Source: Hoyosella rhizosphaerae
GTDB lineage: Bacteria; Actinomycetota; Actinomycetes; Mycobacteriales; Mycobacteriaceae
Reading direction: 5' to 3'
Length of the DNA: 64,000 nucleotides
Assembly: GCF_014643175.1 (NCBI RefSeq)
Contig: NZ_BMJH01000001.1
Span: 558,001-622,000, forward strand
The position numbers and the translations under genes are program-made. The stretch's first letter is position 1. Every line of letters begins with the position of its first letter. Below the pieces are notes generated by a model that saw nothing but the letters and a program-made list of their open reading frames with translations, was not told where the DNA came from and ran no database searches. This document shows, piece after piece, positions 19,345 to 28,143 of this stretch.

Positions 19345-21357
19345 ATGATCGTGGGACGACCGTACCGAATGTTTGCACTGAGCTTGTGCAGTGCAGCAGT
19401 GCTTGCGATGATCCTCGCTTTTCTTTTTGCCGCGCGACTCGACGGTGCAATTGGAACCACGTTTTCAGGTGTCCAAATCTCCCAGCCAGACACAGACGCG
19501 GACGCTGAGGGAGCTATCGCAGCGCTAGAGGACCTCGCCGCGCGCGAGAACGCGCTGATCGTCACAAGTGACTACGACCTCGTCGACGGCACACGCACCA
19601 ACTTGTATGTTCTCGATGCCGGGCGCGGCAGCGAGGTGCTTGCCACAGGGCACCGACAGTTCACCCGAGGTGAGGAGCTGGAGACGCTTCCGCTCGCACC
19701 TCGGATGAGTGCCGAACTTGCCGGTGGCTACAATGTCGTCGGTCCAGACGGGTTTGCTTCGGAAGTAGTTCGAGTCCTGGATGAGCATGGTGTCTCCGCC
19801 CACGAATGGCACGGAAGTGTCATCGTTGAGATGCTCCAAATCCCGTCGAACCAGACGCTGTTGCTGCTATCTGTGCTGACGGTTATCGTCCTCACCGCCG
19901 CGGCTACGATGCTGTCGTCAAAACGGTACGCAATCAGTCGGCTCAATGGCTCGTCAATTGGCGGTCTGTTTTTGCGTGATCTGGCCGCAACAGCCCGGTA
20001 CGGGGCAGCAGCGTTCGCTGCAACAGTGGGTGCGGGTTTCGCTGCACTTTATGCCTATAACCAGTTTGCCGAGGTCAGTAGTTTTTGGTTTTGGCTGGTG
20101 AGAGCATGGCTTCTCCTGTTGATTGTGTCGCTCCTGGCGCACTGGATCGTGCTGCTGGAGGTGTGTGCGACCCCATTGGCCGTGGGCATCAAAGGCCGAG
20201 TGCGTCAGATTCTGCTGGTCCCGGCGATCTACGCAGTACGTGTCGCAGCCCTACTGGTTGGCGTATCGATCATCACGGGCGCCGTTGCTGGATATCAGCA
20301 CTACCAGAACTTCACTCAGGAAAATGCTGCTTGGCAGCCCCACAGCGAGGATCTTCTGATCAACATGGGTGGTCCTGCAGCAATGGATCCACATGACGAT
20401 CGACCAATGAACGCTTTGGGAGCAGCCCTGCACGAGATGGAGGCAACAGGGCAGGTTAAATATGCGGATCGGACCTTCAGCCCTGATCTGATCACTGCCG
20501 ATATTGATGCGCTGATCACCATCAACGCGTCGGCGGCCCAGTCCTACCTCACGGGTGTCGACGTCACCGCCGACCTCCCGACCACCGCAACGCGCGACAC
20601 TACGATTGTTATCCCACCCCGATATGACGAGGCGTCAAAACTCCAAGTGTTGGCGAAGTACACCTCAGATTACGACCGGGAGGGTGCTCCGCCGCCGCGC
20701 ATCGTCGTTGCCGAAGACTATCGACTGTTCTATCCAGACACCACAGGAGGGCCTGTGTTGTTCGACGAACCAGCAGTGGTGATTCGCGCTGACGCCGCTC
20801 CGATGGAATACGTCGGGAGCCTGGCCGGCAGAGGTGCGGTTCTGCTCACCGCGGAAGCGGCGGCGGGACTTGAGGCGGACCCGCGCGCGTACGGCGTCTT
20901 GCAATTCAACTCCGCCTACGACACATGGCAGGCAAGCCAATCCGTGTGGGTATCTGAGGTTCGAAAACTACAGTTCAACGCTGTAATCTCGGCAGCGCTG
21001 CTCATGATACTCGCCGTGGCATCGGTCATTGTGTACGAGTTGCGAAATGCGCAACGGCTGCGCATCCAGTTCGTTTCGGGTTGGTCGCCGCTGCTGTCAC
21101 GCCGTTGGCTGTGGGCGGGCGAGGCACTGCTGTTCGCCTTTCCATTCGCACTCCTGTACCGGTCCTGGCGTCAGAATCAGGCTGTGCTGGCAGACCCCCT
21201 TTTCGCCTCAATGCCATCAGTTGAATATCTGCTCACTGCCGTTACCCCGCTGACCGTCACACTCGTCACGATTCTGGCACTGATCGCGCCACTGACGGCA
21301 GTGCTTGCCATCCGCCATCGCGAGCAGCGTCTCAGCGCGTCGAACATTCAGAAGTAG
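19345..21357 (+). CDS. Bacteriocin-associated integral membrane protein (lactococcin-972-type exporter permease)
   Basis: A 670-residue membrane protein with an N-terminal transmembrane helix, a large extracytoplasmic region (about residues 35-165), four or five central helices (170-330), a second outer region (330-540) and three C-terminal helices. This MacB/FtsX-like layout with duplicated outer domains matches the bacteriocin-associated membrane proteins that pair with lactococcin-972-group ATPases. The ATPase gene begins 8 bp downstream. Likely role: export of, or protection against, a small secreted peptide. No peptide gene is recognisable nearby. Confidence 0.72.
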   Translation: MIVGRPYRMFALSLCSAAVLAMILAFLFAARLDGAIGTTFSGVQISQPDTDADAEGAIAALEDLAARENALIVTSDYDLVDGTRTNLYVLDAGRGSEVLATGHRQFTRGEELETLPLAPRMSAELAGGYNVVGPDGFASEVVRVLDEHGVSAHEWHGSVIVEMLQIPSNQTLLLLSVLTVIVLTAAATMLSSKRYAISRLNGSSIGGLFLRDLAATARYGAAAFAATVGAGFAALYAYNQFAEVSSFWFWLVRAWLLLLIVSLLAHWIVLLEVCATPLAVGIKGRVRQILLVPAIYAVRVAALLVGVSIITGAVAGYQHYQNFTQENAAWQPHSEDLLINMGGPAAMDPHDDRPMNALGAALHEMEATGQVKYADRTFSPDLITADIDALITINASAAQSYLTGVDVTADLPTTATRDTTIVIPPRYDEASKLQVLAKYTSDYDREGAPPPRIVVAEDYRLFYPDTTGGPVLFDEPAVVIRADAAPMEYVGSLAGRGAVLLTAEAAAGLEADPRAYGVLQFNSAYDTWQASQSVWVSEVRKLQFNAVISAALLMILAVASVIVYELRNAQRLRIQFVSGWSPLLSRRWLWAGEALLFAFPFALLYRSWRQNQAVLADPLFASMPSVEYLLTAVTPLTVTLVTILALIAPLTAVLAIRHREQRLSASNIQK

Positions 21358-21365
21358 GAGAAACA

Positions 21366-22019
21366 ATGGATATCACCATTGCGGGACTCTCAAAGTCGTA
21401 TGGGTCGCACCACCTTTGGAGGAACTTGGACTTGACGATCCCATCCGGACGCATGCTGGCGATCACAGGAAAGTCGGGTTCGGGAAAATCGACGCTACTC
21501 AACTGCATCGGACTCATTGACAGCCCTGACGCGGGGTCCATCACCGTCGATGGTGCGGACATTACGACTTTCGGGGCGCGCAGACGACGAATTTACCGTC
21601 GCAATACTGTGGGTTACCTCTTCCAGGATTACGCACTGGTCGACAATGATTCCGCCTATAACAATGTTCGGCTTGCCTTTCCGTCGCTGTTTGTCGGTTC
21701 CGCGACCAAAACAGCGATCAACGAGGCACTCGCCGAGGTTGGGCTCTCCGGACGCGGCAAGTCCCCGGCGTTCAGCCTGTCCGGCGGTGAACAACAACGT
21801 GTCGCGCTTGCGCGCTTGTTGGTGAAGAACCCTCCGGTCATCCTGGCTGACGAACCAACCGGTGCCCTCGATGCGAGCAACGCGAAGATGGTTATCGAGG
21901 TGCTCCGAGGATTCGCCGACGCTGGTGCGACCGTTGTTATTGCGACGCATGACCCGACGGTCACTGCCGCGTGCGATGACACCCTCTCAATCACTGCAAC
22001 CGCATCAGAAGTAGCGTAG
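21366..22019 (+). CDS. ABC transporter ATP-binding protein (lactococcin-972 group)
   Basis: A 217-residue ABC ATPase with Walker A GKSGSGKST, the Q-loop YLFQDYALVDN, signature LSGGEQQRVALARLL, Walker B VILADEPTGALD and the H-loop IATHDP. The short length and GEQQRVALAR form are typical of MacB/LolD-like exporters. It follows its membrane partner by 8 bp, so they are translated together. Confidence 0.9.
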   Translation: MDITIAGLSKSYGSHHLWRNLDLTIPSGRMLAITGKSGSGKSTLLNCIGLIDSPDAGSITVDGADITTFGARRRRIYRRNTVGYLFQDYALVDNDSAYNNVRLAFPSLFVGSATKTAINEALAEVGLSGRGKSPAFSLSGGEQQRVALARLLVKNPPVILADEPTGALDASNAKMVIEVLRGFADAGATVVIATHDPTVTAACDDTLSITATASEVA

Positions 22020-22102
22020 GAACACCATGGCGGCGGATGTCCCTTAGGGTAGAAGCGGTCGTAGGGGCGGCCACTACCTGACGTCGGGAGGTCCACTGCG
22101 GT

Positions 22103-23020
22103 ATGACCGATGACTACCAAGTCTGCCTGGCCCTTGCTCGCAGTGTTCATGCCGGCCTGAGCAAGATCGTAGCCGAATCTGGTGTCACACAAAGCGACTC
22201 ACAGTCCGCTGTAGAACGGCTTCGCCTGGTTGGACTGGTACGTCGGTCCCGTGACATCGACGAGGCATATCGCCTAGTTCACCCTGCCTTTTGGGCGGCA
22301 CGTTCCGTGATCCATCGTCTGCACACGCGCCCAGCCGAGACTACCGTTCCGGGTCTGCGAGAAATTGGTGGTTTTGCTGGTTTACAGCAACTCCTTGATG
22401 TCTGGCGGTGTACAAGAGCTCAAGCCTCGTCACCGACCTCACTCGACACGTTTTCCACGATGGTCGAGGAAATCCTGATCAAGGCAAGACACGACGTCAC
22501 GTTGCTCCACACCTACCCAATCGCCGACACAGCGGGATTTTTGCACCACACCCTGGAATATCTGTCGTGCCGAGGTATATCGATTCGGGTCGTACGTGAT
22601 GCAAGGTTTATGTCAGCGCCCGAATGGACACCGTATAGTCAAACGCTCGCGGAACGTAACATTCCAGTGCTGACCGCCGCTGAACTCCCTGGACGCGGCG
22701 TGGTGATCGATGGTGGTCGGCTCGCATTGGTTCATGAGGGTGAGCACACTACGCGAATCTATACCGACCATTCACCGTTTGGCCCCGAAATATCAGTCGG
22801 GGAGTTCGCTCAGTTCCCGCAACCACCGCTGCTTGTCATTCTGAACCAGCTCTGTTCCGGGGCTTCAGTTGGCCGAGTGGCCGAGTCGCTCGGAATGGCC
22901 AACCGCACGGTGCTGCGTGCGCGTGATCGATTGCGAGCCACGTTTAACGCACACGACACCCCAGGTCTGGTCTTCAACGCAGCAGCACTCGGTCTGATTG
23001 ACCCGCCGCCGACTGCCTGA
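22103..23020 (+). CDS. LuxR-type HTH transcriptional regulator
   Basis: A 305-residue one-component regulator. The N-terminal region looks like a winged helix (VHAGLSKIVAESGVT and VERLRLVGLVRR), the middle resembles the phospholipase-D/TrmB-like sensor part of many actinobacterial regulators, and the C-terminal GASVGRVAESLGMANRTVLRARDRL is a LuxR-type helix-turn-helix. It lies 83 bp after the exporter genes on the same strand and probably regulates them. The ligand is unknown. Confidence 0.75.
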   Translation: MTDDYQVCLALARSVHAGLSKIVAESGVTQSDSQSAVERLRLVGLVRRSRDIDEAYRLVHPAFWAARSVIHRLHTRPAETTVPGLREIGGFAGLQQLLDVWRCTRAQASSPTSLDTFSTMVEEILIKARHDVTLLHTYPIADTAGFLHHTLEYLSCRGISIRVVRDARFMSAPEWTPYSQTLAERNIPVLTAAELPGRGVVIDGGRLALVHEGEHTTRIYTDHSPFGPEISVGEFAQFPQPPLLVILNQLCSGASVGRVAESLGMANRTVLRARDRLRATFNAHDTPGLVFNAAALGLIDPPPTA

Positions 23021-23167
23021 AAGTAAAAGTTTTCGGCACCCTGGAAAGCCGCAAATGTGGTTTCCAGCGTGCGAACGCCACCACCTCCGATGCCTGCTAG
23101 CGGGCGTCAACGAGTGGAGTGGAAGCCGATTCCCATGCCGCTTTGGTTTGTCGGACCGCCGACCACG

Positions 23168-23226
23168 ACATGTGCAGAGAAATGCACGGTTTCAAGGCAA
23201 GAACGGATGTATTTCTCTGCACATGT
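23168..23226. repeat. Dispersed 58-bp inverted-repeat element, copy 2 (perfect)
   Basis: Left arm ACATGTGCAGAGAAAT (23168-23183) and right arm ATTTCTCTGCACATGT (23211-23226) are perfect 16-bp complements around a 27-nt loop. This copy lies between convergent genes. Confidence 0.85.
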
Positions 23227-23269
23227 GGCAACCAATTAGTGCCCAGTGTCGTATTCAACTCCAATAACG

Positions 23270-23896
23270 TCATCGTAGGTAGATCGCGGAGGTCATTAAC
23301 CGCGCGACCTGAGCTGCGTCCTCGGCAAGGGTTTGGGGATCGGCTTGGACGCTAGCTAACGCCCAGTTTTCGATAGAGACACGGATCGCAGTGGTGGCGG
23401 CGGCAGCGAGGAGGCGCCCTTGCTGCGCGGTGTATTGAGCGACGGCGGGTGGCTCCCCGGATGTGAGGATTTGAGCTAGTTGACGTTCCGAGTGGTCGTT
23501 GACGTGTAGCCATACAGCCCGCAGCGCAGTATCAGATTCGGCGGCCTGAAGAAGCACGCGCACTAGTTCAAATGGCATGGCGTCCGTCGCGCCATTTCCC
23601 GCTATAGCCTCTCGCGTGGCCGCCTCGATTGCCTCGGGGAGTGCTCGACTGCTGGAGGTGCCTTGCAAGGCGTCGTTCAGGAGGTTCTGCCATCTCTGCG
23701 CTCCGAATGTCAACAGGGGGATGACCGAGTCTTGTTTGGAGCGGAAGTATCGGTAGAAGGTTCGCACGCTAACTTCGGCACGCTCTGCGATCGCTTCGAC
23801 GGTGGTTTCAGCAACGCCCCGTTCTACGAAAAGTGTTTGGGCGGCATGCGCGATGTCTTGTTCCGTCGCCTGCTTGCGTCGGGTTGTGAGACTCAT
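23270..23896 (-). CDS. TetR/AcrR-family regulator
   Basis: A 208-residue TetR repressor. The N-terminal HTH (VEAIAERAEVSVRTFYRYFRSK) begins near residue 31, and the C-terminal ligand domain is helical with IASGE-like and VRVLLQAAESD segments. It is divergent from an SDR gene at 23990, and the 93-bp spacer has two dyads that could be its operators. Ligand unknown. Confidence 0.9.
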   Translation of the reverse strand: MSLTTRRKQATEQDIAHAAQTLFVERGVAETTVEAIAERAEVSVRTFYRYFRSKQDSVIPLLTFGAQRWQNLLNDALQGTSSSRALPEAIEAATREAIAGNGATDAMPFELVRVLLQAAESDTALRAVWLHVNDHSERQLAQILTSGEPPAVAQYTAQQGRLLAAAATTAIRVSIENWALASVQADPQTLAEDAAQVARLMTSAIYLR

Positions 23897-23906
23897 TACA
23901 TCAGTG

Positions 23907-23958
23907 TGTCATAGACAGCCTAAGTGACATAGCCTGCCTATATGGCACGATGTGCCAT
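23907..23958. promoter_or_regulatory. Candidate TetR operators between tetR and SDR
   Basis: A TGTCA...TGACA dyad spans 23907-23929, and a perfect 7-bp inverted repeat ATGGCAC-gat-GTGCCAT spans 23942-23958. Both lie between the divergent TetR and SDR starts, so autoregulation and control of the SDR are likely. Confidence 0.5.
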
Positions 23959-23989
23959 CATGAGTTTCGCAAAGGTAAAAGGTGTGGGC

Positions 23990-24712
23990 ATGGCAAAGAA
24001 ATCGATCATCGTTGTGGGGGCAGGGCCCGGCGTCGGCTACGAAACTGCGGAAAGATTCGCCAACGAGGGATTTGCGGTAGGTCTCATTCGCCGGGATATT
24101 CATCAACTCGAGCCCTTTGCAGACAAACTCCGGGCTCAGGGACGCACTGTTCACGGAGTCTCAGCCGACGCCGCTGATCCGGAATCACTGGGTGCAGCGA
24201 TAGTCCAACTGGGCGACGCGCTTGGTGGCATCGATGTACTTCTTTACAACGTGCCGGGACCTTTAGGCGAGGCATACGGCCCAGCCCTCGACATAGACCT
24301 AAACGCACTGCAGGAGTTCCTGACCTTGCGAGTGGTGAGCGTCCTGGCCTCCGTTCAAGCCGCTCGGCCACACCTTCTTGCCGGCAGGGGATCGGTGCTG
24401 ATCACAAGCGGCCAGTCTGACCGCAATTCGTTCCCCGGGACCGGGCTCATCGGAGCACCCCAGGCGGCGTTGCGGATGTTGGCACGCCATATGCACGCCG
24501 AGCTTTCTGAACACGGCGTCTATGTGGGTTATGTTCCGCTCGACAATCCGCCCCTGTACTCGAACCCCGAATTGGAAAGCCAGCGCACTGATCTACCCGA
24601 AGGTTTTTCGCTACCAGCGCGCGTCATCGCCAGCGATGTTGCGGACAAGCTATACGAGCTGACCCGAACTCGTAACGCGTTCGAACTTGCAGTACACGCA
24701 AAGGAGCTGTAG
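23990..24712 (+). CDS. SDR-family oxidoreductase
   Basis: A 240-residue SDR-like protein with VVGAGPGVGYETAERFANEG at the N terminus (a GxxxGxG variant), a second-strand RRD suggesting NADP(H), and ITSGQSDRN in place of the catalytic serine strand. The classical YxxxK is not evident (GAPQAALRMLARHMHAEL stands there), so it belongs to the atypical SDRs common next to TetR genes and may not be catalytic in the usual way. The ATG at 23990 is chosen because the upstream ATGs at 23942 and 23960 sit in the operator dyad. Confidence 0.75.
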   Translation: MAKKSIIVVGAGPGVGYETAERFANEGFAVGLIRRDIHQLEPFADKLRAQGRTVHGVSADAADPESLGAAIVQLGDALGGIDVLLYNVPGPLGEAYGPALDIDLNALQEFLTLRVVSVLASVQAARPHLLAGRGSVLITSGQSDRNSFPGTGLIGAPQAALRMLARHMHAELSEHGVYVGYVPLDNPPLYSNPELESQRTDLPEGFSLPARVIASDVADKLYELTRTRNAFELAVHAKEL

Positions 24713-24745
24713 CTCGCCACATTTCCGGAAGTATCTTGTCGTGCT

Positions 24746-25378
24746 TTAGGCTGCGCGGAAAGCTTGACACATGATCCGGCCGTAGAATTCGCCCAACGCG
24801 TCTGGGGTCCAGTGGCTTTCGGGATCCAGGATTGTTCGGGCGGCGGCTTCGCCTGATGCCATGAATAGCTCGATGAGTGCCGGGAGTTTTGTATCGAGGT
24901 CAGTTTTGCCCCACCATGATTCGAGTGCGGGGCGTATCCAGCGTGAGGAGTGATGCGCGACAGCCTGCTTGGCCGCGGCAAAGTTAGCTGCGACTGCGGG
25001 GTCAGGATCGGCGCTGAACAGTAGTCGCCACGCGCCGGGGCGCGACTCAATGAAGCGAAGCATTGCGGTGTACCCGGTAATGAAGGCAGCCTCGGGGTCA
25101 GGCCCTTGTGCTTGATGCAATGCTGCGACGAGGCCATCGTGCACAAGTGCGCTTTCGCGCTGCAACAGTTCTTCGATGAGTTCAACGCGGTCGGCGAAGC
25201 ACTTGTAGACCACGGGGCGAGTCACGCTCATGCGGTCGGCGATGGCGCCGATCGTCACTGCACCAATTCCGGATTCGACCGCGATGTCGAGCGCCGTATC
25301 GAGCACCTGAGGGCGGCGGCGTTCGGGCCCCAGATGTGGCGCGCGGCCCCTGGCGGGGGCATCAGCTTTGACGGTCAT
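24746..25378 (-). CDS. TetR-family regulator
   Basis: A 210-residue TetR protein: HTH around TIGAIADRMSVTRPVVYKCF (residues 40-60), followed by a helical ligand-binding domain with WWGKTDLDTKLPALIELFMASGEAAAR. It diverges from the acyl-CoA dehydrogenase gene at 25445; the short spacer contains alternating TAC/GTA motifs (GTAG-tatttgc-CTAC) that could be the operator. Probably controls fatty-acid degradation locally. Confidence 0.9.
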   Translation of the reverse strand: MTVKADAPARGRAPHLGPERRRPQVLDTALDIAVESGIGAVTIGAIADRMSVTRPVVYKCFADRVELIEELLQRESALVHDGLVAALHQAQGPDPEAAFITGYTAMLRFIESRPGAWRLLFSADPDPAVAANFAAAKQAVAHHSSRWIRPALESWWGKTDLDTKLPALIELFMASGEAAARTILDPESHWTPDALGEFYGRIMCQAFRAA

Positions 25379-25444
25379 GACACCAACCTAACAGATTCCT
25401 TCATTACTGTAGTATTTGCCTACATCGTTGTATCATTTGGTCTC

Positions 25445-27355
25445 ATGACTAAGCTCTTCAATCCCATGGAACCCGACTTCGCCGAGTTCGACACCCGCAC
25501 ACGCGAGTGTTTCCAGGCCACAATCGATTTCTTCGAAAACCACGGCAAAGCCTGGCTTAAGCAGCAGGACCGCGACCGCGTGTGGTACTCGGAGTTCCTC
25601 ACCATGGTGAAGAAGGAGCGCATTTTCGCGACCTTCCTGACCCCAGCATCTGAAGCCAACGGCGACCCCGACAAGCGTTGGGACACCGCCAGAAATGCCA
25701 TGTACAGCAAAATCCTCGGATTCTACGGAATGCAGTACTGGTATGTATGGCAGGTCAGCATCCTGGGCCTCGGACCGATCTGGCAGTCGCAGAACACCGC
25801 AGCCCGCAAGCGCGCCGCAGACCTCCTTGAAGCAGGGGAGATCTTCGCGTTCGGACTGTCAGAAAAAGAACACGGTGCTGACGTCTACTCAACCGACATG
25901 ATCGTGACCCCGCAGGGCGAAGGCACGTACTCTGCCAGCGGTGGCAAGCATTACATCGGCAACGGTAACCTCGCACGCATGGTGTCGGTATTCGCCCGTC
26001 GTTCCGACAAGCCAACCATCGACAGCGCCGACATTGAAAGCTACAAACCCGACGAAGACTTTGAGGGTTACCTGTTCTTCGCCGCCGATAGTCAGCATAA
26101 AAACTACAAGTTGCGCAAAAACGTCGTCGACGCACAAATGTACGTGGCCGCATTCGACCTCGAGGACTACCCGGTCGAAGAAGAAGACATCCTGCATGAA
26201 GGCAAGAGCGCCTTCCACGCCGCGATGAATACCGTGAACATCGGCAAGTTCAACCTTGGATTCGGCGCCATTGGCCAATGCGAGCACGTCCTCTACGAGG
26301 CACTCACACACGCCGAGAACCGCATTCTCTTCGGCAAGCGAGTCACAGAGTTTCCACAAATCCGCAGGATGACAGCGGAAGCGTACGTGCGCTTAATCGG
26401 CATGAAGCTCTACAGCGAGCGGGCGATCGATTACATGCGATCTGCGAATGCGGATGACCGTCGCTACCTGTTGTTCAACGCCATCGAAAAGATGAATGTC
26501 ACCCGCGAGGGCGAAAAGATCATCATCCTGATGGCCGACACGATCGCTGCGCGCGGGTTCGAGACAGACATGTACTTCCCGATGGCGATGCTCGGCGCGT
26601 TCGGACTTCCACGCCTTGAAGGAACCGTGCACGTCAACATGGCGCTCTCACTGAAGTTCATGCCGAACTTCCTTTTCCGTCCGACCGATGCCGGAATGGC
26701 TGCCCTTCAGATGCTTCCCGTCGGCACAGCCCCAAGGGGTGCCGTCCGCGCACTATCGACAGGATTGCGCGCCGCCAGCAACAAGATCGTCCCGCTCGCT
26801 GAGCGCATCCCCGGCGCACCATCGGCATTACGCACCCACCCGGTACCTGATGTGCCGCACCGGCGCGATCCAGCAAACGACGACTTCCTGTTCAAGCAAG
26901 GTGCAAGTCGCGGCTTGAGCAAAATCGCATTCGCGGACTGGCGGCCCGTCTTCCAGAAGTTCGCACACATCCCGAACGTGGCTGTCTTCACGCAGCAAGC
27001 CGAGGACTTCCAAGCCCTGCTTGTCGCGGCGAAGCCGACAGCTGAGCAGCAGAAAGACGTGGACTTCCTGTTCGCGCTCGGCGAGTTGTTCACACTCCTG
27101 CCATACGCACAGCTCATCCTCGAGCAGGCCGAGATCGAGAACACTGACCTCGACGTCATCGACCACCTATTCGAGGTCTTCGTCACTGATTTCTCTTCGC
27201 ACGCTACGAAGCTGCACTGCAAAACCACGGCAACGTCGGCGCAGCGCAAGCGCGCACTCGACCTGGTGCGCGAACCCGTCGGTGACCCGGCCCGCTTCGA
27301 GCGAATCGTCCAAGCAGCCCGAGGACTTGCGAACACCTACGAAATGAAGCCGTGA
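25445..27355 (+). CDS. Acyl-CoA dehydrogenase/oxidase family protein
   Basis: A 636-residue flavoprotein. The N-terminal helical domain is followed by the FAD-contact FGLSEKEHGADVYSTDM (about residues 139-155), a mid beta-domain, and C-terminal helices including MADTIAARGFETDMYFPM. It is longer than classical acyl-CoA dehydrogenases (about 380 aa) because of an extra C-terminal region that predicts as helical, as in long actinobacterial homologues and acyl-CoA oxidases. The ATG at 25445 is correct for homology; an open frame upstream only overlaps the TetR gene. Probable role: first step of beta-oxidation. Confidence 0.85.
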   Translation: MTKLFNPMEPDFAEFDTRTRECFQATIDFFENHGKAWLKQQDRDRVWYSEFLTMVKKERIFATFLTPASEANGDPDKRWDTARNAMYSKILGFYGMQYWYVWQVSILGLGPIWQSQNTAARKRAADLLEAGEIFAFGLSEKEHGADVYSTDMIVTPQGEGTYSASGGKHYIGNGNLARMVSVFARRSDKPTIDSADIESYKPDEDFEGYLFFAADSQHKNYKLRKNVVDAQMYVAAFDLEDYPVEEEDILHEGKSAFHAAMNTVNIGKFNLGFGAIGQCEHVLYEALTHAENRILFGKRVTEFPQIRRMTAEAYVRLIGMKLYSERAIDYMRSANADDRRYLLFNAIEKMNVTREGEKIIILMADTIAARGFETDMYFPMAMLGAFGLPRLEGTVHVNMALSLKFMPNFLFRPTDAGMAALQMLPVGTAPRGAVRALSTGLRAASNKIVPLAERIPGAPSALRTHPVPDVPHRRDPANDDFLFKQGASRGLSKIAFADWRPVFQKFAHIPNVAVFTQQAEDFQALLVAAKPTAEQQKDVDFLFALGELFTLLPYAQLILEQAEIENTDLDVIDHLFEVFVTDFSSHATKLHCKTTATSAQRKRALDLVREPVGDPARFERIVQAARGLANTYEMKP

Positions 27356-27434
27356 CAGCTCTTTGTCTCCTGACCTAGCTTCGACGACGCAGTTTCGCGG
27401 GTAGGGATTTATAGGACGACACCGCCTCAACCCA

Positions 27435-27472
27435 CCAGCACCGTGGCTCAGTACTCCAAGCCACGGTGCTGG
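27435..27472 (+). terminator. Hairpin terminator after acyl-CoA dehydrogenase
   Basis: CCAGCACCGTGGCT (27435-27448) and AGCCACGGTGCTGG (27459-27472) form a perfect 14-bp stem with a 10-nt loop, followed by CGTTTCC. It lies between convergent genes and could serve both. Confidence 0.85.
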
Positions 27473-27530
27473 CGTTTCCGCTGACCGTCTGTAGATAGGG
27501 GGACAATGTTTCGCGCACGGTCTCCGTCGA

Positions 27531-28019
27531 CTATCTCGGGCCCTGGTTGCGGAATGGCAACTTCGCTCCACCCTCGTGTGCGACCTTCGCGGCGAAAAAG
27601 GCGGTCGCACCGGTCGCGAGTAAGGCAATGATGATTCCAAACGATGGGCCCGACGACGCAATCGTTTCGGGGAGGATCGCGTCAGGGTCATCAAACTGCA
27701 CCGCACTGGTTCCCCGCACCACGATGTCAATCAGGATGATCAGCGTCAGAACAAAACTGGCCAAGCCTGCTATCGGAAGCACGAGGCGGGCCTTCGCCGA
27801 CGTCGCAAGCGAAGTCACTACGCCGAGAAGGTAGATAACAGCGACACCAATCGCGATGACTGTCGGCACCCACCAAAGACCATTCCAGCCGTTCTCCGTC
27901 GCGGTCAGGCCGAGAAACGAAATCGAATACCACGGCAAGAAGCTCGCCACGACAGTCACTGCTACAGAGACGAGCAAACACCACCCTGCGACCGTGATTC
28001 CTTTGGTTGCATTCGACAT
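27531..28019 (-). CDS. Conserved hypothetical membrane protein, 4 TM
   Basis: A 162-residue protein with four hydrophobic helices: residues 9-29, 47-70, 78-101 and 125-147. Between helices 3 and 4 lies a short acidic outer loop (DDPDAILPE). The first loop contains FLPWYSISFLG, typical of small actinobacterial membrane proteins of unknown function. The ATG follows a GGAAGG-like site. No domain is recognised. Confidence 0.65.
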   Translation of the reverse strand: MSNATKGITVAGWCLLVSVAVTVVASFLPWYSISFLGLTATENGWNGLWWVPTVIAIGVAVIYLLGVVTSLATSAKARLVLPIAGLASFVLTLIILIDIVVRGTSAVQFDDPDAILPETIASSGPSFGIIIALLATGATAFFAAKVAHEGGAKLPFRNQGPR

Positions 28020-28143
28020 AGTCGTCTACCTTCCTGAGGGGACATCATCACCGATGCCACCCCTAGAATTCCCTCACTTGGGTCGTTTCAAACCTGAAAC
28101 AGGGGATAGGCATTGGGACCGTCCACCCAGCGCCAGCCGTGAT

